NCBI RefSeq assembly: GCF_015555905.1
Contig: NZ_JADNLK010000014.1
Span: 1-64,000, forward strand
DNA length: 64,000 nt
Source: Clostridium sp. D43t1_170807_H7
Lineage (GTDB): Bacteria > Bacillota > Clostridia > Clostridiales > Clostridiaceae
Direction: 5' to 3'
The notes beneath the pieces were generated by a model. It did no database searches and had not been told where the DNA came from. It was given only the letters and a program-made list of their open reading frames with translations. Made by a program: the position numbers and the translations under genes. Below are positions 34,514 to 44,170 of this stretch, piece by piece; within the stretch, counting starts at the first letter, position 1; every line of letters starts with the position of its first letter.

Positions 34514-35737
34514 ATGAAGAGAGCATGTATAGCATTAAGTTTATTAATGCTAATATCATTAAATGGATGCAAAAAAGTAGAAAAAGAAGATGAGAAAGCA
34601 GAAACAAATACAATAGAAGTTCAAGAAGATGTAAAAGATGAAGAAACAGAAGAGAGTATGGAAAAAGAAGATGACAATAAAGAAGATAATATAATACAAT
34701 CAGATGATTTATATAGCTATGAAATAATAATAAATGGACAACATTATAAATTACCTTGTAAATATTCAGAAATTAAAGAAGCAGGCTGGGTGTTAACAGA
34801 TGATGAGACTACAGAATTAAATCCTGATAGTTATGGGCTAACAGGCGCATATTTAGGGGATACTGATAATTATATGGGAGTATCAATTATAAATCTTTCA
34901 AATGATGTTAAACAGTTAAAAGATTGTTATGTTGGTTATATTTCTATAGATTTTAGTTATGACAAAAATAAAGATATCGATATCCTTTTACCACAGGGAA
35001 TAACTATTGGATCAACAATTGATGAAGTAGAAGAAGCATATGGAGAACCAACATCAGATTATGAAGGTGAATATTACAGTAAATATACCTATGAAGCTCA
35101 AATTTATAAAAATGTTGAATTTACATTTGATGTTGAAGATAAAAAACTTATGAAAATTGAAATGAGAAATTTTGTAGATGAGCCATCTGATATTGAGACA
35201 GCATCAAATAGCACTACAAATGATAATGAAGTTTTAGAAGTTGATTATACGGCACCGACAGAGTTAGGAGATGATTTATTAAGTTTTAATGTTAAATATG
35301 AAGGTGTATTATATAATGTACCAATACCGGTATCTGAATTAGAAAATAATGGATGGGTCATTGAAAAAGCTCCAGTAGATAAAATACAAGCAAAAGGATC
35401 ACAAGGTGGATTTAAATTAAGAAAAGATAATAATACATTAACAACTAGGATGTATAATCCCCATGATACAGAAACATCTATAAATAATTGTTTAGTTACT
35501 ACTATTATAACTGATAACTATGATTCAAAATTTGATTTAGAAATGCCAAAGGGAATCACTGTTGGAGCTACTGAAAGTGATATAATATCAGCATATGGTG
35601 AAACAAATTTAGAGAAAGAAGAATCAAGTAATATAATTTATTATTCATATAAGAAGAGTGCTTTGGAATATGTAACATTTATTATGAAAAAAGAAGACAA
35701 AGTAGTATATAAAATTGAAGTTGAAAATGAACCTTAA
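34514..35737 (+). CDS. Lipoprotein with two tandem homologous domains
   Basis: 407 residues from ATG 34514 (GGGGGGATAAT upstream; the in-frame start at 34475 would hide the signal). Signal peptide ending in lipobox SLNGC near residue 17, then a very acidic linker (about 25-70). Two repeats of about 150 residues follow: each has Y.V.I.G..Y.LP....E....GW, an internal LP.GIT.G.T..EV..AYGE, and ends with a Tyr/Phe strand and KIE. The repeats are at about 75-235 and 255-405. It should sit on the outer face of the membrane. The binding partner is unknown. Confidence 0.8.
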   Translation: MKRACIALSLLMLISLNGCKKVEKEDEKAETNTIEVQEDVKDEETEESMEKEDDNKEDNIIQSDDLYSYEIIINGQHYKLPCKYSEIKEAGWVLTDDETTELNPDSYGLTGAYLGDTDNYMGVSIINLSNDVKQLKDCYVGYISIDFSYDKNKDIDILLPQGITIGSTIDEVEEAYGEPTSDYEGEYYSKYTYEAQIYKNVEFTFDVEDKKLMKIEMRNFVDEPSDIETASNSTTNDNEVLEVDYTAPTELGDDLLSFNVKYEGVLYNVPIPVSELENNGWVIEKAPVDKIQAKGSQGGFKLRKDNNTLTTRMYNPHDTETSINNCLVTTIITDNYDSKFDLEMPKGITVGATESDIISAYGETNLEKEESSNIIYYSYKKSALEYVTFIMKKEDKVVYKIEVENEP

Positions 35738-35777
35738 GGGCTATATATAAATTTATTTAATTATGAATTTTAATACT

Positions 35778-35818
35778 GTAATATTACTGGAAATACTTAT
35801 TTCTAGTAATATTTTTTT
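35778..35818 (+). terminator. Rho-independent terminator
   Basis: AATATTACTGGAAA / TTTCTAGTAATATT stem and seven T behind the lipoprotein gene. Confidence 0.85.
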
Positions 35819-36105
35819 ACATTTTAGTCTCCTATTATTGCAATATTTAATTGGAATGGATATCTAGTAATATATATAGCTTTAAATGAATAAGTAACAA
35901 GATATGTTGCTTGTAGAAGAGCTAAAAAAGAACAATGAAATAGAAGATAATTCTATTAAGTTTTAGGAACTAATTTATAAGTGGTTCCTTTTTTGTTTTT
36001 ATGTTTGCATTAAAATAATATATTGAGGTTGTAATAAATTTACTACTGTTATTATATTTTGAAATATTTTTAATAAAATATAATATGAGGGGTGATGACG
36101 AGGGT

Positions 36106-36279
36106 GTGAAAAAGAGAAATATAGTAATTACAGATGTTGGGTTGATTCTTTTGGTTACGGTATTTATTGTATTGCCAATAGTTTTATTTCTAAATTGGAT
36201 AGTAAGAAATGATGAGCTAATTATACTTATAAAAATATTAACAATAGTATCATCAATAGGATTAATATTAACTTCATGA
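36106..36279 (+). CDS. Small membrane protein, 57 aa
   Basis: GTG 36106 with GAGGGGTGAT about 10 bases before. Helix one is VGLILLVTVFIVLPIVLFLNW, followed by a short second hydrophobic stretch ending at a stop. It runs antisense into the end of the metallophosphatase remnant, so its C-terminus may be a chance fusion. Function unknown. Confidence 0.4.
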   Translation: MKKRNIVITDVGLILLVTVFIVLPIVLFLNWIVRNDELIILIKILTIVSSIGLILTS

Positions 36280-36518
36280 TTACCTATTACGGGGATTAGA
36301 GGCGTATTTTCATAATAACTAGCTACTATGTTTCTAAAATCATTAACTTGAGTTAATAAAATATTAGAATCATTGCTACCAGCTATAGAATCACCTAATA
36401 CAACAATAAAATCAGCAGAAGGAATGAGCTTACTGCTTTCCTTTAACAATGAATGCAATATCTTTTTATTTATACCATTTTCTTTACCTTTTGAATCTCC
36501 AAAAACAATAAACCTCAT
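36230..36518 (-). pseudogene. Metallophosphatase, N-terminal part only
   Basis: ATG at 36518 overlaps the kinase stop and has AAGGAG. The frame gives FGDSKG (metal-binding Asp), VVLGDSIAGS (GD-box) and VIGNHEVN (GNHE box), i.e. the first half of the calcineurin-like metallophosphoesterase fold. After about residue 95 the frame (open to 35970) reads as low-quality sequence antisense to a small membrane gene and lacks the later GH/GxH boxes. It is therefore truncated by a rearrangement near 36230. Confidence 0.75.
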
Positions 36519-37060
36519 TATTTCTCCTTACTTAAATTATTTCTCCATTTTTTTAAAATATCAGGTCTCACAATTTTAACATAGCTTAAAAATTGATTTT
36601 TATATCCTAAATCATTTAGAGCATTAATAATTAAAGTTGGATATACTACATTTTTACTCATGGCTCTAGCCGTATCTATAAGCTTTATATCTTCATTATC
36701 AGTTATAAAAATATGAAATAATGCTGTATCTAATCTTGAAAATCCAACTCTATACATAGCATCATATAATTCTAATATTTTATTAGATAATGCAGGGGTA
36801 AGTGAGTTATTCAGTAGATATTTATCTAAATCAATACCTTTTATTAATTCTCTTATAATGTAATTATCTCCATAGCTATATAGCTTAGGAAAATGACTAT
36901 CATTTTGTGATATAATCAATGTAAATACTTCATTTTCACAATAATTTTTTCTTTTAAAAACTTTAATACATTTTTCTTCATCTATCTTGTATACTTTTCC
37001 CTGTGTACCTTTACCTAATAGTTGTAATTGATTTATATTTATATCACCATACAGTTTCAT
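36518..37060 (-). CDS. Small protein kinase-like protein
   Basis: 180 residues. Reduced Ser/Thr kinase fold: glycine loop LGKGTQGKVYKI (about 14-25), ATP-anchoring Lys in KCIKVFKR, IRELIKGIDLDKYL hinge, RLDTALFHIF in place of the catalytic HRD loop, and KLIDTAR in place of DFG. The catalytic Asp (in RLD) and the metal-binding Asp (in IDT) are present, so it may be active. The metallophosphatase gene overlaps its stop, giving a kinase-phosphatase operon, now broken. Confidence 0.8.
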   Translation of the reverse strand: MKLYGDININQLQLLGKGTQGKVYKIDEEKCIKVFKRKNYCENEVFTLIISQNDSHFPKLYSYGDNYIIRELIKGIDLDKYLLNNSLTPALSNKILELYDAMYRVGFSRLDTALFHIFITDNEDIKLIDTARAMSKNVVYPTLIINALNDLGYKNQFLSYVKIVRPDILKKWRNNLSKEK

Positions 37061-37354
37061 TTAACACCATTAAAACGTAATAATACAATAATATATGTAT
37101 AAATAGAGTAAATTTGCTACTGTGAAATATGAAGGCAAGAAGTAAGAATATAGATATTTATTTTGAAATCTAAATGTATATTAATAGTTTATAGATATAA
37201 GGATTAATTTATAGATTTAGCAACTTTAAAGTTTTATCAAAACAATGAAGTGAAATTTATAAATGCAATAAATTAACAAATATGGTATAATTAAATAAAA
37301 GTCATATACTTATATAAAGCATTTCATATAATATAGAATTAGGGAGATTAAATT

Positions 37355-37969
37355 ATGGGGAAATTTACAGAATATATTGGTTCGCAATTTGCAAATCCAA
37401 GAGGGGTTATAGGTAAATGTTGTTGTTTAATAATGAATTCTATTAACAAGGCTATGTATAAAAATATAGTTAAAAATATTTTTTTGCAAGAACAATCAAA
37501 TATATTAGATATTGGATATGGAAATGGGTATTTAATAAAGAAGATATATAAAAAGTACAAGCCTAATATTTATGGTATAGATATTTCTGAAGATATGAAA
37601 AAGATAGCCACTAAAAAGAATAGTGCAGCAGTAAAAGTAGGAAAGATTAATTTAGAGGTAGGAGATTGTTGTAATTTAGATTATGAAGATAATACATTTG
37701 ATGGAGTTACATCTGTAAATACAATTTATTTTTGGAGTGACACTTTAGTAGGTTTATCTGAAATACATAGAGTTTTAAAAAAGGATGCTATTTTCTATAA
37801 TGCTGTATATTCAAAAGAGTTTTTGAAGAAACTTTCTTATACTAAAAAAGGCTTTAAATTTTTTGATAAAGATGAACTAATATCAATTGGAGAAGAAGCA
37901 GGATTTTCAAAGGTAGTGGTCAGTGATATAGTAAATGGGAAAAGTTATATTGTTAAATATATAAAATAA
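37355..37969 (+). CDS. Class I SAM-dependent methyltransferase
   Basis: 204 residues; ATG 37355 after AGGGAG at a workable distance. Motif I ILDIGYGNGYLIKKIY (about 50-65), motif II acidic end in YGIDISEDM, then VGDCCNLDYEDNTFDGV and the EIHRVLKKD loop. The N-terminal helix region contains a CCC run (GKCCCLIMN), unusual but without known meaning. Short C-terminal substrate region. Substrate unknown. It is flanked by AT-rich spacers (37061-37354 holds nothing I can support). Confidence 0.85.
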   Translation: MGKFTEYIGSQFANPRGVIGKCCCLIMNSINKAMYKNIVKNIFLQEQSNILDIGYGNGYLIKKIYKKYKPNIYGIDISEDMKKIATKKNSAAVKVGKINLEVGDCCNLDYEDNTFDGVTSVNTIYFWSDTLVGLSEIHRVLKKDAIFYNAVYSKEFLKKLSYTKKGFKFFDKDELISIGEEAGFSKVVVSDIVNGKSYIVKYIK

Positions 37970-38039
37970 ATAGAGAAGTTAGTAAGAGGTATAGTATATG
38001 AGATAGGAGATTTTGCAATATATAGTGTTTTACACATCG

Positions 38040-38102
38040 GTTTATAATTTATTTGAATTAAGCAGATTATTTAATATATCTATAGAAGAAATCTTAGTTT
38101 AA
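38040..38102 (+). pseudogene. XRE regulator C-terminal scrap
   Basis: VYNLFELSRLFNISIEEILV to TAA, the standard end of a Cro/CI-type HTH domain. No upstream remainder. Confidence 0.6.
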
Positions 38103-38129
38103 AAACAAACAACTAAGGTTTCTTTTTTT
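38086..38129 (+). terminator. Terminator overlapping the XRE scrap
   Basis: GAAATCTTAGTT / AACTAAGGTTTC stem with T-run. Confidence 0.8.
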
Positions 38130-38230
38130 ATATTAATGAACATAATATTTTAGATTATGACTTTTCATATATAACCCAAAATTATAGCTATTAAGAAAAT
38201 GTAAGAAAAATATTAAAAATTGCAATAAAT

Positions 38231-38268
38231 ATCTTATATAATATACTCGTAAATAAGTATTAACAATA
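38231..38268 (+). promoter_or_regulatory. Recurrent promoter-like element, copy 3
   Basis: atcttatataatatactcgtaaataagta; about 90 bp before the endolysin start. Shares ATATAATATACTCGTAAAT with copy 1. Confidence 0.5.
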
Positions 38269-38353
38269 AAAAAACTAAGTACAATTCTATACTCTCTTTT
38301 AACTCACAATAATATATAAGTTTTCATAATATAAATAAAAGGAGTGATTACTA

Positions 38354-39217
38354 ATGAAAATAGCAGTAAGAGGGGGACATTGTCCAAATGTACCAGGAGC
38401 AAAAGGGATATTAGATGAGTTAACAGAAGATAGAAAAGTAAAAGAGTCAGTAGTTAAGTATTTAAAACAACTAAATCATGATGTTTTAGATGTTACTCCT
38501 CCAAATTCAACTTCAACATCATCAGAAGATTTATATTATGGGGTTAATAAAGCTAATAACTGGGGTGCAAATTTATTTATATCTATTCATTTTAATAAAG
38601 CCTATGACTCTTATAATGGAGCATTAGGAAGTGAAGTTTGTGTATATTCTAATTTTGATATAGCGCAAAGAGTTGTTAATGCGTTAGGGAATTTAGGATT
38701 TAAAAATAGAGGACAAAAGATTAGAACAGGTCTATATGAATTAAGAAATACAGCTATGAAATCTATGATAGTTGAGACCTGCTTTGTGGAAGCTACTGAA
38801 GATGTAAAATTGTATAATAAATTAGGTCCAGATAAAATTGGTAAAGCCATAGCTGAAGCAGTAGCAAATAGTAATGTTAATAGCTAAGATGTAGAAATAC
38901 CATCAACAAATAATGAGTCAAGTTCAAATAATGGTGATAACTGGGTTAGAAGATTACAAGAGGAGTGTAATAAGCAAGGTTTTAGCAATCAAACTGTAGA
39001 TGGTATTCCAGGACCAAACACATTAAAAGGTTGCCCAATTATGAAAGAAGGTGCTAGAGGAAATATTACTAAATTGCTTCAAGAAAAGCTTATTTCACTA
39101 GGGTATAATACTAATGGAATTGATGGTATATTTGGTTCAGGAACTAAGGCAGCTGTTATAGCTTTTCAAAAATCTAAGGGACTTTTAACAGATGGAATTG
39201 TTGGAGAAAATTATTAA
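38354..39217 (+). pseudogene. Endolysin (amidase plus peptidoglycan-binding domain) split by in-frame TAA
   Basis: ATG 38354 follows AAGGAGTGAT. Residues 1-170 form an Amidase_3 domain: MKIAVRGGHCPN (zinc His), ISIHFNKAY (second His) and MIVETCFVE (zinc Glu). TAA at 38885-38887, then the same frame continues through a Ser/Asn-rich linker into a peptidoglycan-binding module with LLQEKLISLGYNTNGIDG and GIFGSGTKAAVIAFQ. The layout is that of clostridial phage or prophage endolysins. The catalytic part is whole, so the truncated product may still fold. Confidence 0.85.
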
Positions 39218-39228
39218 ATATGTAATTG

Positions 39229-39263
39229 TTACGGCTAGAAATTAATCTTTCTAGCCGTTTTTG
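39229..39263 (+). terminator. Rho-independent terminator
   Basis: ACGGCTAGAAA / TTTCTAGCCGT stem with TTTTT. Confidence 0.9.
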
Positions 39264-39290
39264 ATCAGCAATATTCTTTTAATAATGTAT

Positions 39291-39330
39291 AAAATAATAT
39301 ACTCGTAAATGATGATATAAACATAAAAAA
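39291..39330 (+). promoter_or_regulatory. Recurrent promoter-like element, copy 4
   Basis: aaataatatactcgtaaatgatgatataaa; closest to copy 1; about 165 bp before eutH. Confidence 0.5.
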
Positions 39331-39372
39331 TAAAATCAAGTATAAAACATTTATAATTAAATAATTTTTAAA

Positions 39373-39418
39373 ATAAAAAGCAATATTATTAACAAAATAT
39401 AATGATATTGCTTTTTAT
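39373..39418 (+). terminator. Hairpin with T-run, 75 bp before eutH
   Basis: AAAAAGCAATAT / ATATTGCTTTTT. As it lies between the promoter-like element (39291) and eutH it could be an attenuator rather than an end-of-gene terminator. Confidence 0.7.
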
Positions 39419-39492
39419 ATAAAGCTATATATAATATAAATTTCATGATATAATTTTAGACATTATAATATAGTAGGGGGACAAATTAATAT

Positions 39493-40587
39493 ATGACATT
39501 TGATAAGTTTATAATATGGTTAATGGCAATAGGTATACTTGTTGGTGCTATAGACCGATTATTAAAAAATAAATTTGGATTGGGAGAAAAATTTGAAGAA
39601 GGATTAAATTCGATGGGCCCTTTAGCACTTAGTATGGTTGGTATAGTTAGTTTATCTCCGGTAATATCTAATATTTTAGGACCTATAATAATACCTTTTT
39701 ATAAATTTTTAGGAGCAGATCCGGCTATGTTTGCTTCAATTTTAGCAAATGATATGGGTGGGTATCAATTAGCCTTATCATTAGGAGAAAACAAAGAAAT
39801 TGCTTTATTTTCAGGATTAATAGTTTCATCTATGTTAGGATGTACTATAGTATTTTCTATTCCTGTTGCATTAGGATTAATAGAAGAAAAAGATAAAGAA
39901 TTTTTTGCAAAGGGATTATTAATAGGGTTATCAACTATTCCCTTAGGATCAATTGTTGGCGGAGTAATAATGAAAATAAATATAAAAATGCTTCTAATAA
40001 ATATTATTCCTATTATTTTTGTTTCATTAATTCTAATTTTAGGATTAAAGTTTTTTCAAAATATATTTATAAGAGGGGTATTATATTTTGGAAAATTTAT
40101 AATGATGATTACTACAATAGGTTTAGCTGCTGCAGCCTTTGAAAAGTTAACTGGTATAGTATTAATTAGGGGTATGTTGCCTATTGATGAAGGAATGAAT
40201 GTAGTAATAAATATCGGAATAGTTCTTTTAGGAACATTTCCTATGTTAACATTAATAATAAATTTATTAGACAAGCCACTTAGAAAATTAGGAAGATATA
40301 TAGGGTTAGATTCCACTAGTGTTGCAGGTATAATTTTTTCATTAGCCAATAGTATTCCTGTTTTTAAGATGTTAAAAGATATGAACAATAAGGGTAAAAT
40401 AGTAAATATAGCATGGCTAGTTGCAGCTACATCAACATTAGGAGCTCATTTAGGATTTACTGCTGGTGTTGAATCAAAGATGATAATTCCAGTTATATTA
40501 AGTAAATTATCTGCAGGAGTATTTGCAATTATGATAGCATTAATTTTTACAAGAGATAGTGAAAAAAAGGTATATAGTAATATATAA
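39493..40587 (+). CDS. eutH: Ethanolamine transporter-like protein EutH
   Basis: 364 residues; ATG 39493 follows AGGGGGA. About ten hydrophobic helices. Diagnostic stretches: LNSMGPLALSMVGIVSL, FASILANDMGGYQLA, PLGSIVGGVIM and AATSTLGAHLGFTAGV, all hallmarks of EutH, which moves ethanolamine across the inner membrane. Normally it is part of a eut operon with ammonia lyase and microcompartment genes; none is in this window, so it is an orphan copy. It ends before a weak hairpin at about 40590. Confidence 0.9.
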   Translation: MTFDKFIIWLMAIGILVGAIDRLLKNKFGLGEKFEEGLNSMGPLALSMVGIVSLSPVISNILGPIIIPFYKFLGADPAMFASILANDMGGYQLALSLGENKEIALFSGLIVSSMLGCTIVFSIPVALGLIEEKDKEFFAKGLLIGLSTIPLGSIVGGVIMKINIKMLLINIIPIIFVSLILILGLKFFQNIFIRGVLYFGKFIMMITTIGLAAAAFEKLTGIVLIRGMLPIDEGMNVVINIGIVLLGTFPMLTLIINLLDKPLRKLGRYIGLDSTSVAGIIFSLANSIPVFKMLKDMNNKGKIVNIAWLVAATSTLGAHLGFTAGVESKMIIPVILSKLSAGVFAIMIALIFTRDSEKKVYSNI

Positions 40588-40657
40588 GTTTTAGGGAAGT
40601 ATTTTTGACTTCTCTTAATTTATCATAGTATATTAAGATTATTTTAGGGGGATTTAA

Positions 40658-41137
40658 ATGAGATATTATATTAAATCAAAGTTATTTAAAATTAAAGAAG
40701 ACTTTTGGGTTAAAAATAACAAAGGAGAAGATTCTTATTTTATAGATAAGGAATTTTTCAGTTTTGGATTACAATTTAGAGTAATAGAAAATAATAATGA
40801 AATATATAAGGTTAGAGAAAAACTGCTAAAGTTTATGCCAAGTTATGAAATATATGATGCTAATGATAATATAATAGGTATGGTAAAAAAACAGCTTACA
40901 TTTTTTAAGGATAGTATATTTGTTGAAAGTAATTATGGCAATTTTGAAATTCAAGGAGATTTTTGGCATTATAGTTATACAATTAATCATAATGGAAGAA
41001 CTATTGCAGTTATTGATAAGGAAATTTTATCATTTACAGATAATTACTATGTTGATATAAATTATGAGAATCATCCTTTTATAATAGCTTTAGTTATAAT
41101 TATAGATAATATAATAGATAAGCGTAATAATAATTAA
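40658..41137 (+). CDS. LURP-one-related (LOR/YxjI) family protein
   Basis: 159 residues; ATG 40658 follows AGGGGG. Beta-rich, tubby-like layout of repeated strand pairs: YYIKSKLFKIKEDFWV, then an YEIYDANDNIIGMVKK turn, then FEIQGDFWHYSYTI and AVIDKEILSFTDNYYVDI. Soluble, no signal. Members have no settled biochemical function; tubby-like relatives bind phosphoinositides or act near membranes. A strong terminator follows, so the gene is single. Confidence 0.8.
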   Translation: MRYYIKSKLFKIKEDFWVKNNKGEDSYFIDKEFFSFGLQFRVIENNNEIYKVREKLLKFMPSYEIYDANDNIIGMVKKQLTFFKDSIFVESNYGNFEIQGDFWHYSYTINHNGRTIAVIDKEILSFTDNYYVDINYENHPFIIALVIIIDNIIDKRNNN

Positions 41138-41145
41138 AAGAATTT

Positions 41146-41190
41146 AGAGCTATCCTTATTTTCAACTATATAAGGATAGCTAGTTTTTAT
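41146..41190 (+). terminator. Rho-independent terminator
   Basis: AGCTATCCTTAT / ATAAGGATAGCT stem with T-run. Confidence 0.9.
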
Positions 41191-41402
41191 TTATAATATT
41201 TTAAATTTTTATTATATAGGAAATTATTATGATGTTTTGAAATAATAAAGCATTTTCTTAAGAATTTCGAGTATAAGAAGAAAAAAAGTTATGAATATTT
41301 TACAAAAAAACATAAAACATAACTTTATTTACAATATATGTTGAAATAATTCGTTTTATGGAATAAAATAATATAAATTGTAAATATAAAAGGGAGAGAA
41401 TA

Positions 41403-43373
41403 ATGGTAGAAAATATTATAAATAAAAAATTAAGAGAAATTAAGGAAAAACCAATACTATATATAAATATTATTATGTTAACTTTAATATCACTAATTTT
41501 TATAAATATAATTTTTAAATTAGATAAAAATATGACATATACAGGGGTAGCATTAGTATTTATAAAATCATTTAATTCTATATTATCAATATTGGCGTTA
41601 GGAAGTTGTCTAATTTCATATTGTAGATTAAAAAATGATAGTGTTTTTATTATTAGTTTGATGTATTTAGTATGGTTAATAGATATACTTCTAGGGCATA
41701 TAGATTATCTAAGCTTTTATTTTACCGAATATACTCTTTCAAATTACTTAACTATATCAACTTCATTAGCTAGGGTGTTTTTAATTATAGTAGCAATAAT
41801 CCCTAGAAATAAATTTAAAAGTATTATTGTAAAAAATAAAACCTATTCATTATTATTTGTAATAGGATATACTGTGATATTAGGTCTTATAGAAAATACT
41901 ATTAAGGTTAATAATTTATATCATTCAAATTTTGTTTTTGTAAATTATAATAGAATGTTAATTATAGTTTATATATTATGCTCACTTAAATTATTTATTA
42001 CTGGTATGAAAGAAAAAGAATATTTATTTGTAGTTTTGTCATTAAGTATATCAATGCTAGCTATTAAAGCGATGATAGCTATATATGGAGTAAATAATAT
42101 ATCGTTTTATTTAAAATTAGTTTCAGTATCAATAACATATATTAGCTTTTTAATAATAATTTGTGGTGTATTTATAGAATTATATATGTATATATGCAGG
42201 ACAAAGGTATTAAATAATAATTTTAAAGTGTTTTATGATTTATTTGAAAATAATAAATATATATTCATGTTTATATGTAAAGAAGATGGTGAAGTATTGT
42301 ATGCTAATGAAAAACTAAGGTCCCATGGCTTAATTGGAAACAATATAAATTCATTTAAATTAGGAGAATTAATTAAAATAAAAAATAAGTCTTTATGGTC
42401 TGATGAAGTTACTACATTACTTAAGGATAATGGAGGGTGGAGAGGTATAATAAAAGATGATACTGATAATATTACTATGGATTGTACTGTTCAATTAATA
42501 GAGACAGATTACGAAAATGTTATATCTGTTTCGTTTATGGATATTTCTGATGAGATAAAAAGAGAATTAGAGTTAGAAAAGTTAAAAGTCTATGATAAAT
42601 CTAAAAATGAATTTTTTTCAAATATATCTCATGAGTTAAGAACACCTTTAAATATAATATATTCTACACTTCAATTATTTAATATGTATAGTAAAAATGA
42701 AAATGTTGATTTTAAAAAAGTATATGAAAAGTATAAAAGGCCACTAGATATAAATTGTAAAAGAATGCAAAGGCTAATAAATAATATTGTTGATATATCA
42801 AAGATAGAGAGCAAGCTTTTAAGTGCCAATTTTATGAATTATGATATTATTAATATTGTGGAAGAGTTAACATTATCAGTTGTTGAGTACGCTTTGCTAA
42901 AAAATATTAATATACAATTTGATACTAATGTTGAACAGCATATTATAAAATGTGATGCATCTATGATTGAGAGAGTAATTCTTAATTTATTATCAAATGC
43001 AATAAAGTTTTCTGATTTAAATAAAAATATATTTGTTAATATTTTAGTAAATGAAGAGTGGGTTGAAATAGAAGTAATAGATGAGGGAATTGGAATTCCT
43101 GATATTAGTAAACAGATTATATTTGAAAAATTTGTACAAGCTGATAAATCTTTTACTCGTATGAATGAAGGTAGTGGAATAGGACTTAGTATTATTAAAT
43201 CTCTAATTGATCTTCATGATGGAGAAATAAAATTAGAAAGTGAAGTGAATATAGGAAGTAAATTTAAAATATTATTGCCTAATTTACAGATTGAATCATC
43301 AGAAGCTAAAAGTTATTCTATTGATAAACACAATATAGAATTAGAATTGTCTGATATTTATGAGGTGTCTTAA
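41403..43373 (+). CDS. Membrane sensor histidine kinase with eight-helix input and PAS domain
   Basis: 656 residues; ATG 41403 follows AAAGGGAGAG. Residues about 20-270 hold eight hydrophobic helices in a MASE3-like arrangement; 285-385 form a PAS domain (NKYIFMFICKEDGEVLYAN, then NVISVSFMDISDE); HisKA with FSNISHELRTPLNIIY (phospho-His near residue 408); HATPase with N-box NLLSNAIKFSD, G1 IDEGIGIPD and G2 GSGIGLSIIKSL. An orthodox kinase with no receiver. The only candidate partner nearby is a truncated OmpR-type regulator at 44414, so its signalling route may be cut. Confidence 0.88.
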   Translation: MVENIINKKLREIKEKPILYINIIMLTLISLIFINIIFKLDKNMTYTGVALVFIKSFNSILSILALGSCLISYCRLKNDSVFIISLMYLVWLIDILLGHIDYLSFYFTEYTLSNYLTISTSLARVFLIIVAIIPRNKFKSIIVKNKTYSLLFVIGYTVILGLIENTIKVNNLYHSNFVFVNYNRMLIIVYILCSLKLFITGMKEKEYLFVVLSLSISMLAIKAMIAIYGVNNISFYLKLVSVSITYISFLIIICGVFIELYMYICRTKVLNNNFKVFYDLFENNKYIFMFICKEDGEVLYANEKLRSHGLIGNNINSFKLGELIKIKNKSLWSDEVTTLLKDNGGWRGIIKDDTDNITMDCTVQLIETDYENVISVSFMDISDEIKRELELEKLKVYDKSKNEFFSNISHELRTPLNIIYSTLQLFNMYSKNENVDFKKVYEKYKRPLDINCKRMQRLINNIVDISKIESKLLSANFMNYDIINIVEELTLSVVEYALLKNINIQFDTNVEQHIIKCDASMIERVILNLLSNAIKFSDLNKNIFVNILVNEEWVEIEVIDEGIGIPDISKQIIFEKFVQADKSFTRMNEGSGIGLSIIKSLIDLHDGEIKLESEVNIGSKFKILLPNLQIESSEAKSYSIDKHNIELELSDIYEVS

Positions 43374-43509
43374 ATAATTAATGTAATTTTACAAAAATAT
43401 TATCATTATACTGTAATTATTATCACAGTAATTCTGTTGCTTTTCGTGATATTATAGAAGAGATTGTATTATTAAGTATAAGTTTTATGGTAAAGAAAGA
43501 GGCAGATAC

Positions 43510-44130
43510 ATGAAAAAATTTATAAAAGAACAGATACTAAAAGTAGTAGATACACTAGAAATGATAATAGGAATACTTTTAGCAGTTTGTATTGCAATAT
43601 CAGTTGTATATCTTATTTTTGATATTAAATCTATTTTTTCAAACAATAATTTAGAGGCATTTAATAATTATTTATCTATAGCCTTTAATTTTGTTATAGG
43701 AATAGAATTTATAAAGATGTTATGTAAGCATACTCCGGAAACAGTAATAGAAGTATTATTATTTGCTATTGCAAGACAATTAATTGTTGAACACATGACA
43801 ATATTTCAAAATTTAGTTGGGGTAATAGCTATTGCAGTATTATTTGCTACAAGAAAGTATTTATTCTATAATTTTGATGAAGTAGATAAAACAATTTATA
43901 GAAGCAGTGAAAGAGTAAAAAGAATAAACTTTTTAGAACATATTAATATACCACATGATAATAAGGAAGATACTTTAGAAGATATTATTTTACGAGAAAT
44001 AGAGTCTAGAAAGTTAGAATTAGGAACAGGTGTATGTATTTATTATCCAGGTTTTGCTTTAAGAGTAGCCAAAATAACTAATAATGTAGTTACAAGGGTT
44101 GAAGTAATAAGATCTATAAAAAATAAATAG
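43510..44130 (+). CDS. PsiE-like membrane protein
   Basis: 206 residues; ATG 43510 follows AAAGAGGCAG. Four helices (about 18-40, 55-70, 78-100 and 105-125) with HTPETVIEVLLFAIARQLIV, the core of the phosphate-starvation-inducible PsiE family. The C-terminal 75 residues (DTLEDIILREIESRKLEL, then GFALRVAKITNNVVTRVEV) form a soluble domain not typical of short PsiE proteins. It may sense or regulate rather than transport. Strong terminator behind. Confidence 0.75.
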   Translation: MKKFIKEQILKVVDTLEMIIGILLAVCIAISVVYLIFDIKSIFSNNNLEAFNNYLSIAFNFVIGIEFIKMLCKHTPETVIEVLLFAIARQLIVEHMTIFQNLVGVIAIAVLFATRKYLFYNFDEVDKTIYRSSERVKRINFLEHINIPHDNKEDTLEDIILREIESRKLELGTGVCIYYPGFALRVAKITNNVVTRVEVIRSIKNK

Positions 44131-44170
44131 ATATTTCTATGAAAATATAAAGTTTAATATAAAGAAACAG

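Noticed and set aside
35970-36230. C-terminal half of the minus-strand metallophosphatase frame
   Set aside because: The frame stays open but lacks the later metal motifs and is low-complexity antisense of a small membrane gene.
21581-39330. Purine riboswitches at the four ACTCGTAAAT sites
   Set aside because: Only the first few bases resemble the riboswitch; the conserved loops and the downstream closing strand are absent in all four copies.
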